A stretch of DNA of 64,000 nucleotides from Apium graveolens (GCF_009905375.1 NC_133655.1:165438967-165502966), one strand, 5' to 3'. Counted from the first letter of the stretch, positions 33,298 to 44,728 are shown. Numbers and translations are program-made. The notes: a model not told the origin generated them from the letters alone.

Positions 33298-34964
33298 TGT
33301 TGGATTTTTAACGCAGCGGGGGCATGGCAAAACACTTTTACACATACAAAATCCAAATAAAAGCATACAGATCATGAATTAAAATTCGAGGGATCGAATC
33401 TAACCTTTTAAAATAATTCGGAGACAACGATCAGAGATCCTTAGCAGTTGCTCCTCAAGTGTGAAGCACTCCACCGGTATCCACCAAGAAAACGATGTTA
33501 AGGAGGAGGAAGGAGGTGGAGAGAATTGGGTTTTCCAAACTTTTTGGGTTTTGTGTGGGTTAGAATAAAATTAGGGTCTATAATAGTGTATTTATAGGAA
33601 AAATTTTCAGCTGAAATTTTCCCATAAATATTATTATTGTTATCCCATTTATTATTCTCATTAATAATTAAAACACCTTTTAATCATTAATCCTTTTTCT
33701 AAATACTTTAGAAATAATTCTCTCTCTTGATTTAATTTCCAAAAATTAAATCCTTTAATTAATAATATTAAGAACTTTTCTTAATTAATTTATAATCAAT
33801 TAAATCTCATTTAATCAATTATTAAATTTTCCAATTAATTATTTATTTCATAAATAAATAATTATTATCCATTATTAATTAATTCCTCCACCATTAAATC
33901 ATTCTCTTTTTATGGTGTGACCCTGTAGGTTCAATATTAAGCCGGTAGTAGAAATAAATAATAATAAAACTATTTTATCATTATTTATATAAATTCTCTA
34001 ATTTATTAAATATGATTAATTAATTAATCACATTTATTCTACATCGTGAGGGATACTTCTCAGCATATCGCGACTATCCGGATAATATGAATTCACTGCT
34101 TAGAATACCAAGAACCTATTCAGTGAATAGTTACCGTACAATAAACTCCTTCTACCCTATAATGTCCCGATTAAATACAAGGCATGGATCTCGTGTCAAG
34201 CCTATCTAATTCAATCACTTGCTTACCATTTACTATGCGTAGTTCTATGCAAATTAGAAACTCCTTTCTAATTTCATTCACTCTGGCCAGAGATTCCTGA
34301 ACTAGCATAAGTGGATCAGCCTTGAACATTCGCTTCCTTCACTGGAAGGGGTAGATCCTTTATTGATCATACACTATCTTCGTGTACAAATTGCTATACC
34401 CAGAAGAGCCCTAATAATTGTCCCTGGAGACTAAGAACTAAACCAAAGTATAGTTCAGTGTACACAAGATGACTATGATGACCTCAAGTCTAAGGATACT
34501 TGTACAACTATCACTAAGCGAACAACTGCTGACACGTGAGTGAACTTCATCAGTTGTTCAGCTGGGCGAGTCATGTTCAGTGAACTTATTCTATAATAAG
34601 CACCTACATACTAGCTATAGTGTCACCACACAAATGTCTATGAGAACAGACACCCTTCAAAATGAAGCAAGCATAGTATGTACCGATCTTTGCGGATTAT
34701 TAATTACCAGTTAGTAATCCTACGACCAGGAACTATTTAAGTTTAGAGTTATCATCTTTTTAGGTCTCACTATTATGATCTCATCATAATCCATAAAAAG
34801 CTTTACTCTAAACTATGGTATATCTTATTTAAACACTTAAATAGATAAAGCCCGTAATAAAAGCAAAAAAAGTCTTTATTAATATCAATGAAATCAAAAC
34901 AGATTACATAAAAAGTTATTCCTAAATCCTAATACATGATTGGACTTAGGACATATTCCTTTCA
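33298..34964 (-). repeat. 3' LTR of the Angela-like element
   Basis: On the + strand TGTTGGATTTTTAACG to ATTCCTTTCA, so TGAAAGGAAT...CCAACA in the element's own direction. A copy of the LTR TATA box lies at 33589-33596. It carries AT-rich runs near 33640-33900. Confidence 0.93.
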
Positions 34965-34974
34965 ATCTCCCACT

Positions 34975-36973
34975 TGTACTAAAGCCAATCACTCTGCTAT
35001 CTAATACCCATCTAGTCTTTATGACGATCAAAGTGACTTTCATAAAGTAGCTTTGTGAGTGGGTCTGCTATGTTGTTATGTGTGTCAACTCTAATTCAAT
35101 ACAATATAACAAATGTTACCGCGCTCCCACTAACCCTTTTGTAGACGCATGGTTCATCTACGTTTTTGATAAAATCAAACTCTTTGATTGTCTCATCAAA
35201 ACGAATGTTCCATCTTTCGAGAAGCTTGCTTTAAACCACATATGGTTCACAGCAGCTTACACACTAGTTTTTCATTTCCCTTGGAAAGAAAAACATTTGG
35301 CTATTTGCCAGATCACATAGTCGTAGTAAGCAGCATTCGCAAGCAAAATCCAAACTGATTTTAACAGGGCTACAGGTAAAAGGTTTCATCAAAGTCAATC
35401 CATTGCCTTTGTTTGAATCCTTTTTCCCAAAAGCCTGGCCTTAAAGGTCTTCACCTGGCCATCTGCTATAATCTATCTTTTGTATACCATATACATAGAT
35501 TCCATTCTGGATTTCATGGCACTATGCCATTTCTCTGAGTCAACACTACTCATAGCCTCATTATAGGTCACAGGGTCGTCATCATTAATGATCGACAACT
35601 CATTGTCATTCTCAATGACAAGGCCATATTACGTCTCAGGTTGGCGAGACACTCTCCCTGACCTATGAATGGGCTGTTCCACAAAAGGTTGTTCAGTCAG
35701 AACAGGTGTTTCCACTCGATCTGTAGTAGTTTGTGCTTCTTGAACTTCATCAAGTTCAATTTTGCTCCCACTGTTTCCTTCAAGGATAAACTCCTTTTCG
35801 AAGAAGGTAGCATGTCTGGAGACAAACACCCAATGATCGGTGCAAAAGTAATACCCTAAAGTCTCTTTAGGATATCCCACAAAACTATATTTTACGGATC
35901 GATATTCCAGCTTATCTGGGTCAACTTACTTAACATAAGCTGGACATCCCCAAATCTTCACGTGTTTAAGACTCGGTTTCCTTTCTTTCTATATATCATA
36001 CGAAGTTTGAGGAACAGATTTTGGAAGGCACCTTATTCAGTAAATATGCTGAGGTTTCCAATGTATAACCCCATAGGAATACTGGAAGATTTGCATAGCT
36101 CATCATGGACCGAACTATGTCTAACAAAGTTTGATTTCTCTTTTCAGATACCAATCTGGAGGAGTCCACTGTGAGACTATACCATTTACTTTGAGATAAT
36201 CTAGAAACACTCCATTAAAGTATTCACCACCTCGATCTGATCGAAGAGTTATAATACTATGTTTGGTTGTTTCTCCACTTCATACTTATTCTCTTTGAAC
36301 TTTTCAAAGGCCTCAGACTTGTGTTTCATCAAACACATATCCGAATCTAGATCTATCATCTATGAAAGTAATGAAGTATAAAAATCCACCCATGGCATGC
36401 GTAGACATTGGTCCACATACATCTGTGTGTACCATTCCTAGCAAATTTGCAGCCCTCTCTCCATGTCTACTAAATAGAGACTGCAGTGCCACTATAAAGT
36501 GAGATTTTCATCATCCCTTTTCTTTTATTAGTTTGTTCAATCTGAAGTAAATTATGTCACATTTATACAGACCATTATTTAAAGTACCACGTTCATAAAG
36601 AATATTATCTCTAAGAATAGAACATTCATTATTCTCAATAATAAATGAAAATCCAGCCAAGTCTAACATGGGAATAATATTCCTCACAATCGAGGGAACA
36701 AAATAACAATTATTTCAAACAATAGTCTTGCCCGTAGGCCTATGTAAATGAAATGATTCTACATCTTCAGCAGCAACTCTTGCTCCATTTCCATCAGTAG
36801 AATCACCTCCTCTTCCTCAAGAGTCCTACTTCTCCTTGGTCCCTGCAACAATTGCAGATTTGAGAACCACAGGCGGTATCTAATACCCAAGTAGAAATTT
36901 GATTTAGTGACATATTCACTTCTATCATGAACATACCTGAATCAGAAGCGGTAGTCTCACTACCCTTCCTCTT
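34975..36973 (-). pseudogene. pol remnant of the Angela-like element
   Basis: Protease motif WVLDTACGS near 36870-36900. Integrase core remnants follow, including GGEYFNG near 36210-36240 and QWTPP. The integrase-RT linker is open at 35629-35880 and includes EQPIHRSGRVSRQ. RT starts (EAMSSVDSEKWHSAM, near 35530) but soon breaks up. Near 35100-35130 sequence from mid-RT joins directly to the end of RNase H (VDTHNNIADPLTKLL). About 2 kb remains where a copia pol usually needs 3 kb or more, so most of RT and RNase H is deleted. Many stops. This copy must have used enzymes from another element, or lost its own after insertion. Confidence 0.75.
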
Positions 36974-37768
36974 TTATTCTGCAAGGTAAACCTTGCAGTT
37001 CCTCTTCCAGTGCCCCACCTTATTACAGTGAAAGAAAACAACTTTGCTCTTGGGGTCTTCAGCTTTTGGTGGAACCGGCATTTTCTCACCTACTTTCTTC
37101 TTCTTGGAAGGGTTCCTCTTCCTTTTCTTAGGATTGGAACCTTCACCAATTAGAAGAGCAGAACTCTTCTTAGGGGGAAAATTCGATTCCGCAGTCTTCA
37201 ACATGTTGTGGAGTTCAGGCATGCTGACATCCAACTTATTCATGTGAAAGTTCACAACAAACTGCGAGAACGAACTCGGAAGCGATTGCAAGACCAAGTC
37301 TTGGCTCAGCTCCCCATCCATGACAAAACTAAGTTGTCCAAGACGTTCAATCAAATTGATCATCTTAAGTACATGGTCATTCACAGATGATCCCTCAGAC
37401 ATCTTACAACCGAACAGCTCCTTCGATATCTCATATCGAGCTGTCCTCCCTGCCACATCATACAACTCTTGTAGATGCATGAGGATAGTGTGAGCATCCA
37501 TATGCTCATGTTGCTTCTATAGCTCAATGTTCATGGAAGCTAGCATGATGCATTGAGCAACATTTGCATCATCTATCCACTTACGATACACAACATGTTC
37601 ATCACTATGTGCATCACTAGCAGGTTCAGTAGACTTAGGTGAGTCAATCACGTATTCCAGCTTCTCAATCCTGAGAACAATTCTCAAGTTTCGAAGCCAG
37701 TCAGCATAATTAGGACCAGTCAATTTATGAGCATCTAGTATGCTCCTGAGTGATAGTGTAGAAGACAT
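36974..37768 (-). pseudogene. gag of the Angela-like element
   Basis: Start at ATG 37768 (MSSTLSLRSILDAHKL); an in-frame upstream ATG at 37801 is probably leader. Capsid motifs: LTGPNYADWLRNLRIVL, IMLASMNIEL, then TAG at about 37517, then HLQELYDVAGRTARYEISKE, INLIERLGQL, LVLQSLPSSFSQFV. A Lys-rich stretch (NPKKRKRNPSKKKK) precedes a single zinc knuckle that reads FFHCNKVGHWKRNC, with the first Cys changed to Phe. The stop near 37517 and the knuckle change would block function. Confidence 0.88.
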
Positions 37769-37973
37769 AATGTATATTGTAAATCTGTAAATGATAAACA
37801 CATAACAACACTTAGCAAATATTCGATTTCATTTTAAAAACACTATATGAATCGGGTCTTTATTCATAAGTGGCTCCCACTAGTTTATCTAATTTATTCA
37901 ACCCTCTATGTGAAAAAATTAAGCATTCATAATGCTAGTGGGAATAGGGATCCTACATTCCATTACACACCCC

Positions 37974-38275
37974 CGGCTGTAGCACGAACCGCCATGTAAT
38001 GTTCAATAGGCAGACAACTCTTATCAATTACATCTCATGTTATTCCCTAATCAAACTTTAGCCTCTTGAATAATTGAGTCTCGGCTGTAGCATGACAAAC
38101 TCAATATTCTAAGTCCAGTCTAACCCAACATTCCGTACAGTTGAATCAGTCCCCAAAGGCCCACGGCTGTAGCACATACCGACCTTTAGATTCTTATTCA
38201 ATGTACACATCTCTATGTAATAGACAAGTATTTCTTATTTCGAAATCAAAGCCCTCGGCTGTAGCACGAACCGAC
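37974..38275 (-). repeat. four-copy ~80-110 bp repeat in the Angela-like leader
   Basis: CGGCTGTAGCA(C/T) starts at 37974, 38082, 38164 and 38256 (on the minus strand GTGCTACAGCCG). In copies 1, 3 and 4 it is followed by a CGAACCG or CATACCG variant. The rest of each unit is diverged. It lies in the untranslated leader within 0.5 kb of the gag start. Confidence 0.75.
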
Positions 38276-39038
38276 AATGATTCAAAAATGAGAACTACTT
38301 TCTATCATGTTGGGAGGATATGACCGACACAAGCCCGTTGTATCATTGGCCAATTACTACTTGATATTATTTAATTTTAGAGAGATTATATTACGTTACA
38401 ATCATAATCATATTATAAAGAGATTCTTCCTTTTAAATTAAATATTTCAAATCAATAATCAATAATCAGATGATTCCCAGATCGGGTGGAGTATTGTCAA
38501 GAGGCGTCACTTAATAACCCTTTCTTACAGATAGAAATCTGTTGTTGACAGAATCATCCTTTCTCTCATATCGAAAATTCATATTCAATTACGTGTTTCA
38601 AAAACACAAGAATCTCATGATTGTATTCATAATATTATTATTAAGGTTATGAAACAATTTCACTATACTAGGTTGTCTAACAAACGCCTTATGTTCATTT
38701 AAGTTCACCTAAATCTATCATCGCATGATAAACTAAGCATATATCACATATATCAACATGAATAAACATCAAGGTAGGCATTTTATATCATCTATCACAT
38801 TAGTCTAAGCATTATACATCTCTATGTATCACATGAAGCATTTAAAAGCAATTAAAAACAGTCAAAAACAGCTTTAAAACACTTCATGGAAATATAAACA
38901 GTTCAAAACTTTTATATAAACTAAAATTGATCACTCCATTAGATCCGTCTCGGAAAAACGAATCCAACGGTATATTGCACGCCCAAAACGGAGTTACGAA
39001 ACTCCCAGAAAATCAATTTTAAAATCAACAGACGGGCT
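38276..39038 (-). other. untranslated leader of the Angela-like element
   Basis: AT-rich, no gene on either strand. The only open frames are short and lack any domain. Confidence 0.6.
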
Positions 39039-39176
39039 GTAACGCATTACAGGAACGCGTTACAAGCCTGTAACGCATTCCGGTGATGCGTTACACCCCT
39101 TTTAAGCCATTAAAAAAGGTGTAACGCATTCCGTGAATGCGTTACAGGGTGTAACGCATTCCCGAAATGCGCAACA
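39039..39176 (-). repeat. four inverted-repeat units TGTAACGCATT...ATGCGTTACA in leader
   Basis: Units at 39039-39064, 39069-39095, 39120-39146 and 39150-39176 each have TGTAACGCATT on the left and its complement (ATGCGTTACA or a variant) on the right, with a 5-7 base loop. In RNA each would fold into a stem-loop. They lie about 400 nt after the primer site in the element's RNA. The fourth unit has a damaged right arm (ATGCGCAACA). Confidence 0.85.
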
Positions 39177-39570
39177 CCCCCAGCCGCCGCCTGACAGCTC
39201 GCCTCGAACTCCGCGCCTGACAGCTGTTCCTCCTCTTCCGTGCATCACAGAATAAGCAGACAACAGCACAGAATACAGCAGAACAGATATATACATATAC
39301 TTACAAATAATATATATAATATTACGAATTATTAATGATACAAATTCAAAAATTCATAATAAAAAATCTATACATCATAAAATTATGAAAAAAATACCCA
39401 GACGATCTACAACACTTGTAGAACCCAGATCAACATTCAAAATTATTCTGAGAAACGATTTCTCATCAGACAAAATTAATCCATGATATAACTTGTAAAA
39501 ATCATAATTAATTCATACAAGCACATAAAATATGAAATTTTTACCACAGATCTATATGCATACAACTTAT

Positions 39571-39582
39571 GCTCTGATACCA
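39571..39582 (-). other. primer-binding site (Angela-like element)
   Basis: Minus-strand TGGTATCAGAGC one base after the 5' LTR end at 39584; initiator-Met tRNA type. Confidence 0.92.
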
Positions 39583-39583
39583 T

Positions 39584-41252
39584 TGTTGGATTTTTAACGC
39601 AGCGGGGGCATGGCAAAACACTTTTACACATACAAAATCCAAATAAAAGCATACAGATCATGAATAAAAATTCGAGGGATCGAATCTAACCTTTTTAAAA
39701 AAATTTGGAGACAACGATCAGAGATCCTTAGCAGTTGCTCCTCAAGTGTGACGCACTCCACCGGTATCCACCAAGAAAACGATGTTAAGGAGGAGGAAGG
39801 AGGTGGAGAGAATTGGGTTTTCCAAACTTTTTGGGTTTTGTGTGGGTTAAGAATAAAATTAGGGTCTATAATAGTGTATTTATAGGCAAAATTTTCAGCT
39901 GAAATTTTTCCATAAATATTATTATTATTATCCCATTTATTATTCTCATTAATAATTAAAACACCTTTTAATCATTAATCCTTTTTCTAAACACTTTAGA
40001 AATAATTCTCTCTCTTGATTTAATTTCCAAAAATTAAATCCTTTAATTAATAATATTAAGAACTTTTCTTAATTAATTTATAATCAATTAAATTTCATTT
40101 AATCAATTATTAAATTTTCCAATTAATTATTTATTTCATAAATAAATAATGATTAGCCATTATTAATTAATTCCTCCACCATTAAATCATTCTCTTTTTA
40201 TGGTGTGACCCTGTAGGTTCAATATTAAGCCGGTAGTAGAAATAAATAATAATAAAACTATTTTATCATTATTTATATAAATTCTCTAATTTATTAAATA
40301 TGATTAATTAATTAATCACATTTATTCTACATCGTGAGGGACACTTCTCAGCATATCGCGACTGTCCGGATAATATGAATTCACTGCTTAGAATACCAAG
40401 AACCTATTCAGTGAATAGTTACCGTACAATAAACTCCTTCTACCCTACAATGTCCCGATTAAATACAAGGCATGGATCTCGTGTCAAGCCTATCTAATTC
40501 AATCACTTGCTTACTATTTACTATGCGTAGTTCTATGCAAATTAGAAACTCCTTTCTAATTTCATTCACTCTGGCCAGAGATTCCTGAACTAGCATAAGT
40601 GGATCAGCCTTGAACATTCGCTTCCTTCACTGGAAGGGATAGATCCTTTATTGATCATACACTATCTTCGTGTACAAATTGCTATACCCAGAAGAGCCCT
40701 AATAATTGTCCCTGGAGACTAAAAACTAAACCAAAGCATAGTTCAGTGTACACAAGATGACTATGATGACCTCAAGTCTAAGGCTACTTGTACAACTATC
40801 ACTAAGCGAACAACTGCTGACACGTGAGTGAACTCCATCAGTTGTTCAGCTGGGCGAGTCATGTTTAGTGAACTTATTCTATAATAAGCACCTACATACT
40901 AGTTATAGTGTCACCACACAAATGTCTATGAGAACAGACATCCTTCATAATGAAGCAAGCATAGTTTGTACCTATCTTTGCGGATTATTAATTACCAGTT
41001 AGTAATCCTACGACCAGGAACTATTTAAGTTTAGAGTTATCATCTTTTTAGGTCTCACTATTATGATCTCATCATAATCCATAAAAAGCTTTACTCTAAA
41101 CTATGGTATATCTTATTTAAACACTTAAATAGATAAAGCCCGTAATAAAAGCAAAACAAGTCTTTATTAATATCAATGAAATCAAAACAGATTACATAAA
41201 AAGTTATTCCTAAATCCTAATACATGATTGGACTTAGGACATATTCCTTTCA
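39584..41252 (-). repeat. 5' LTR of the Angela-like element
   Basis: Aligned over its length with 33298-34964. In the element's direction the TATA box TATAAATA lies at 39877-39884, which would start the RNA about 270 bp before the LTR end. It is followed on the + strand by target duplication TTCTC at 41253-41257. Confidence 0.93.
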
Positions 41253-41257
41253 TTCTC

Positions 41258-43450
41258 AAGCTGGTGAGCCATCTGAAGAATTTGAAGTAAATTCTAATGA
41301 TGATGACTCTGTTTCTTTGGATGGAAGCATGAACTTAGGGTGAGATGAAGGCCCAAGTTTTGTTTCAGATTTACCTGAATGGGCATGGACAAAGGAATCT
41401 ACACCAGGACAATTTAGTGTATCCTTGGTTAAACAAGTGATGGCTATTCAAAAGGCCCTTCAGGAAACTTCAGATGCTGGTACCAAGGCTATTCTTCAAG
41501 CTCATCTAGACTCTCTACATCTCATGAAGATCCAGCAGTTAAGACAGAATTTGACTATAGATGAACTAAAAAGGGATATAGCTGACTTGAAGACCTATAG
41601 TTCTGAGAAGCTGGATTCAGTCATGCCATATGGTACCATGCAAGATCTATTACTAAGATTGAGGAGAGAATCAGATTCTGAAAAGAAGCTGGCCAAGCTG
41701 GAAGACAGAGTTCAAGTTATTGAGAATTCAGTGGCTATCCTTCTTCAAAATCAACAGACTTATACAAATCTTCTCATGCAACTGGCTAAAGCACAAGGCC
41801 TCTCAACTTGATGATAACAAAAAGGGGGAGAAAGAATCCAGTAAGGGGGAGAAAGGACCAAGTGAGGGGGAGAAATTTCAAGTACAAATCAACAAAGTAA
41901 TTGTACCTTCAATTACTGTCTCCAATCCACCAGTTACAGATGGTATAGATCTAATTCAAGCAGCAGTAGCAAATTTGAAAGTTGCTGAGAAAGGAAAGTT
42001 GAGTTTGATCAACTGGAATAAGATTGATGATGAGATACAGAAAAAGTTTGAACTTGTCAAGGAGCCAGGTAAGTTAGCCATCCATCACTCTCAAGTCAAG
42101 TCAATCAGTGTGAATGAGATGGGCATGAATTATCTGGAAAAAGGACAATCTTCCTGCATCAAGTCTCCAAAGGCTGAAACAATTCTTAAACCAAGGGCAA
42201 ATTATCCAAAATCATCCTTGAAGAACCCCTTGGACACTGTGTATGAGACACCCAAGCCTGATGAAAAGAAGCTTCTATCAAGATCAATTGTCTTCTATAA
42301 AGATCCAGCTGATTCAGCTTCAAAAAGGAGAATTGCTATGATATTCAGAAATGGAAAGGAAATTTGTGTGGTAGCTGGACATCCACAATTTGCTCATGCA
42401 AAGAGAGAAGAAAAAGCCAGATTGAAGCAGGAAAAGAAGCAAGCTGCTCTAGATGTAAAGAAGACTAAACAAAAGAAAGAGTAGATTGCTATCTTGGCCA
42501 AGCTACAGGTTGTGAATTCATCTCAACAAATTCCCTCTCAACCATCTGAAGTTGCTGAATCAAAGAAGCAAATTGAAGAACAGAAGAAATCCCCAAGGAA
42601 GAAAGAATTGGCTAGAAGAACAAAAAGGAAACTGGATATTGTTGACAAGGAATTGGAAGATCAATTTCCTAAGGAACCCACACTAGCTACAACTCAAGCA
42701 TCAAAACCCTCTGTGGTATTTGAAGACATAAGGGTGGTGGATCCCTACAGGAATATACATGATGAACCTATTGTGCCAAAGGATGAGCCAATAGAGTGGG
42801 ATAAAATACCAATTCCTGACTTCAGCTTACCAATCCTTAGCAAGCCAAAAAGGACAAAATCAAGGGCAGTCAAGAAAGTGAAGCTGTCACCTCTCAAATC
42901 CAAATCAGTAGTTAAAGCTCAACCCAAAGTCAACAGGGGAGACTACTTGTACTTGTGTGACATCAAAGAATTTTCAGATCTAAATCTTTATCTGGATGAA
43001 CTGGATGAAGTAAGGGGAATTTATGCATACAGGAACCTACCTGAAAGGTTGGTGTTCAAGTACAAAGGAGGAAGGGAGATTCAGTGGCCACTTCACAGGA
43101 TTCTTCAAGAGAGCCAAGCTGTGCTGATTAAAGTTTATTCTTCCTTTAAGAAAAACTTTGGGTTCAATGTCACTGCAAGAAGACTAGTATTGAAGAAGAT
43201 TGAAGAACTAAGGAGTGTTAGAGCTAAAGATGCACTCCCAAAGACTCTAATCATCCCATACACAGAGAGAAGAGTGCATCTAAGGCCTAACTGGCTGATG
43301 GAGTTCATGGATGACAAGGGTGTGAGAAGATTCTTCAGATTAGAAGACCAATTGAGTATCTCTAGCAATGAGACTCTCTTGGAAATGCAAGAAAAGCTAG
43401 ATCTCTCAGAATCTGATGAACTGGAATTCCACAGGCAGCTCCAAAATTAG
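41258..43450 (+). pseudogene. long ORF after pol of SIRE-A, second part
   Basis: Across the Angela-like insertion the frame at 33292 continues into this part without a shift. An in-frame TGA lies at 41341. Residues from 41425 to 41811 are heptad-rich and predicted coiled coil (KAILQAHLDSLHLMKIQQL, KLAKLEDRVQVIEN). A frameshift near 41805 leads into 41820-42484, starting with three 7-residue repeats of the KGEK type. A TAG at 42482-42484 is followed in frame by 42494-43450. The C-terminal 180 residues look folded: GDYLYLCDIKEFSDLNLYL, LVFKYKGGREIQWPLHRIL, then LRPNWLMEFMDDKGVRRFF. Together with the first part this makes about 1500 codons. No known domain is recognised. Confidence 0.6.
41824..41872 (+). 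repeat. three 21-bp repeats with polypurine-tract core GGGGGAG
   Basis: GGGGGAG at 41824, 41845 and 41866, exactly 21 bp apart and in frame, encoding GEK-type repeats. The core is the same as in the true polypurine tract at 43681-43690 (TTGGGGGAGA). Confidence 0.8.
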
Positions 43451-43691
43451 ATTGAGGAAAATAACAGAAACCTTGGAAGAAGATCCAGACCTTCAAGGAA
43501 CTAGAAACATCTGCTCAGGCTAGAGGAGCACCTTGAAATGACTGTGAGCCAAACCTTGTACACTTTGATTATTTGAAGCACTTTCAGTATTATCTACTTA
43601 TATTTAAAGCTGTATGTTTAGGATGTTTTGTTATCATCAAGTACCTCTTAATTTATGGCTACAATTCCAGTAGACATAAATTGGGGGAGAT
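43451..43691 (+). other. SIRE-A 3' untranslated region and polypurine tract
   Basis: Non-coding after the TAG of the long ORF. It ends in AAATTGGGGGAGAT (43678-43691), the primer for plus-strand synthesis, directly before the LTR. Confidence 0.8.
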
Positions 43692-43772
43692 TGTTGTGCA
43701 TATATTGTGTACTTGATGATTTCATAAACAAAACATCTAAGTGGATTTTACTTAGTGAAATAATGTAGCACT

Positions 43773-44097
43773 CGACGGATAAGAATTATAGTCCCGACGG
43801 ATAACTCATTATAGTCCCGACGGATGTTAACTTATTATCCATCGAGTGAGTAGCTTATGTAATAATAAGTCTGTAGCACAGTTATGTATACACCTTTGTA
43901 TAGAATCTATAGTAGCATATAAGTCATGTTGACTTTAACTAGATATGCAAAATAGGTTGATCAATTGTACATAAATGATGTCTTGTAATTCTGTATAAGT
44001 GAAATGAAGTCATATGCTTGTTTGCTACCCGACGGATAACCTACAAAGCAACCGACGGATGATCAACAACCCGACGGATGATCAACAACCTGACGGA
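43773..44097 (+). promoter_or_regulatory. CGACGGA motif array in SIRE-A U3
   Basis: Exact CGACGGA at 43773, 43795, 43818, 44030, 44053 and 44072, plus a TGACGGA variant at 44091. The last three are an 18-19 bp tandem with GGATGATCAACAA. All lie upstream of the TATA box, the usual place for retrotransposon enhancers. A binding protein is inferred, not known. Confidence 0.6.
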
Positions 44098-44433
44098 TGA
44101 TCATGTACTCAACTAATAAAGAATTCAAATAGTAGTTGAACAGTGAAAGCTGAGCACAACCGTCGAGATGTATACAAATCTACTGTGGAAGCCCATTAAC
44201 CGGGTAATAGAGGACGAAAAGCAACAAAGCTTAAGACTGATAGTTTTTATATTTGTTCAGTCTTTTTGACTTTGTAATCTTGGTAATATATAAACCAAGA
44301 ATGTAGCAAATAGAAAAAGGGTGAGAAACACAAAAACAGAGAAATCTTTGTAAGTAGAATTATTAGCATTTCCCTGTATTCTCAGCAATTCAATTTGTAA
44401 GCAGCTGTGAGCATTCTTGCACACAGAGTCCTC

Positions 44434-44436
<3 letters not shown>

Positions 44437-44474
<38 letters not shown>
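44437..44474. repeat. AT-dinucleotide microsatellite
   Basis: About 19 uninterrupted AT units inside the SIRE-A LTR, downstream of the TATA box and so in the transcribed part. Confidence 0.95.
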
Positions 44475-44476
<2 letters not shown>

Positions 44477-44728
44477 GGTGGAATTGTTTAAATCCACCAG
44501 AAAGTTTTTAAAGACTCTTGTTTTTAATTACTTATGGTTTGATTCAATTAAGTTTCTATTCCGCATTGTGCTAATCAAAACATTATATCTATATTCGAGT
44601 TGAACATTTTTATTTCGAGAAAAAGGTTCAAGAATTCCATTCAACCCCCTTATGTAATTCTTGCTATATTGTTAAGGGACTAACAATTTATTTTATCATG
44701 CCCTCCCAATATAGGTTCAATATCACGG

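Larger units (their letters stand above)
33298..41252 (-). mobile_element. Angela-like Ty1/copia element, minus strand, with truncated pol
   Basis: A 7955-bp element with target duplication TTCTC at 33293-33297 and 41253-41257. LTRs are 33298-34964 and 39584-41252 (1667 and 1669 bp). The primer site beside the right LTR and a purine tract (AAGTGGGAGAT on the minus strand) beside the left LTR set the orientation. Interior in transcript order: a 1.8-kb leader with two kinds of repeat, gag, and a pol lacking most of RNase H. LTR differences are few, so it is fairly young. Placement in the Angela/Tork group rests on the gag sequence type and LTR length. Confidence 0.9.
13189..44695 (+). mobile_element. 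SIRE-A: SIRE/Maximus-like Ty1/copia element, split by three insertions
   Basis: Visible pieces are 13189-18035 (gag end and pol), 30666-33297 and 41258-44695 (post-pol ORF, polypurine tract, 3' LTR). Order gag-protease-integrase-RT-RNase H, RT motif [10 protein letters not shown] and a long ORF after pol define the SIRE lineage. The 5' LTR and gag start lie left of the window, past Tekay-1. Tekay-2 inserted just after pol and the Angela-like element inside the post-pol ORF, both with matching 5-bp target duplications. Dispersed CGACGGA/TCCGTCG motifs run through all three pieces. Confidence 0.85.
43692..44695 (+). repeat. 3' LTR of SIRE-A (1004 bp)
   Basis: TGTTGTGCAT...GGACTAACA, TG...CA ends. 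TATA box TATATAAA at 44287-44294. Upstream, in U3, is a cluster of CGACGGA motifs. In the downstream part is an AT-dinucleotide run (44437-44474). The mate LTR is off the window. The following ATTTA (44696-44700) is the probable target duplication. Confidence 0.85.

Noticed and set aside
43773..44097. Repeated CGACGGATGATCAACAA units as a CRISPR-like array
   Set aside because: Units are 18-19 bp tandem with no unique spacers, inside a eukaryotic retrotransposon LTR.
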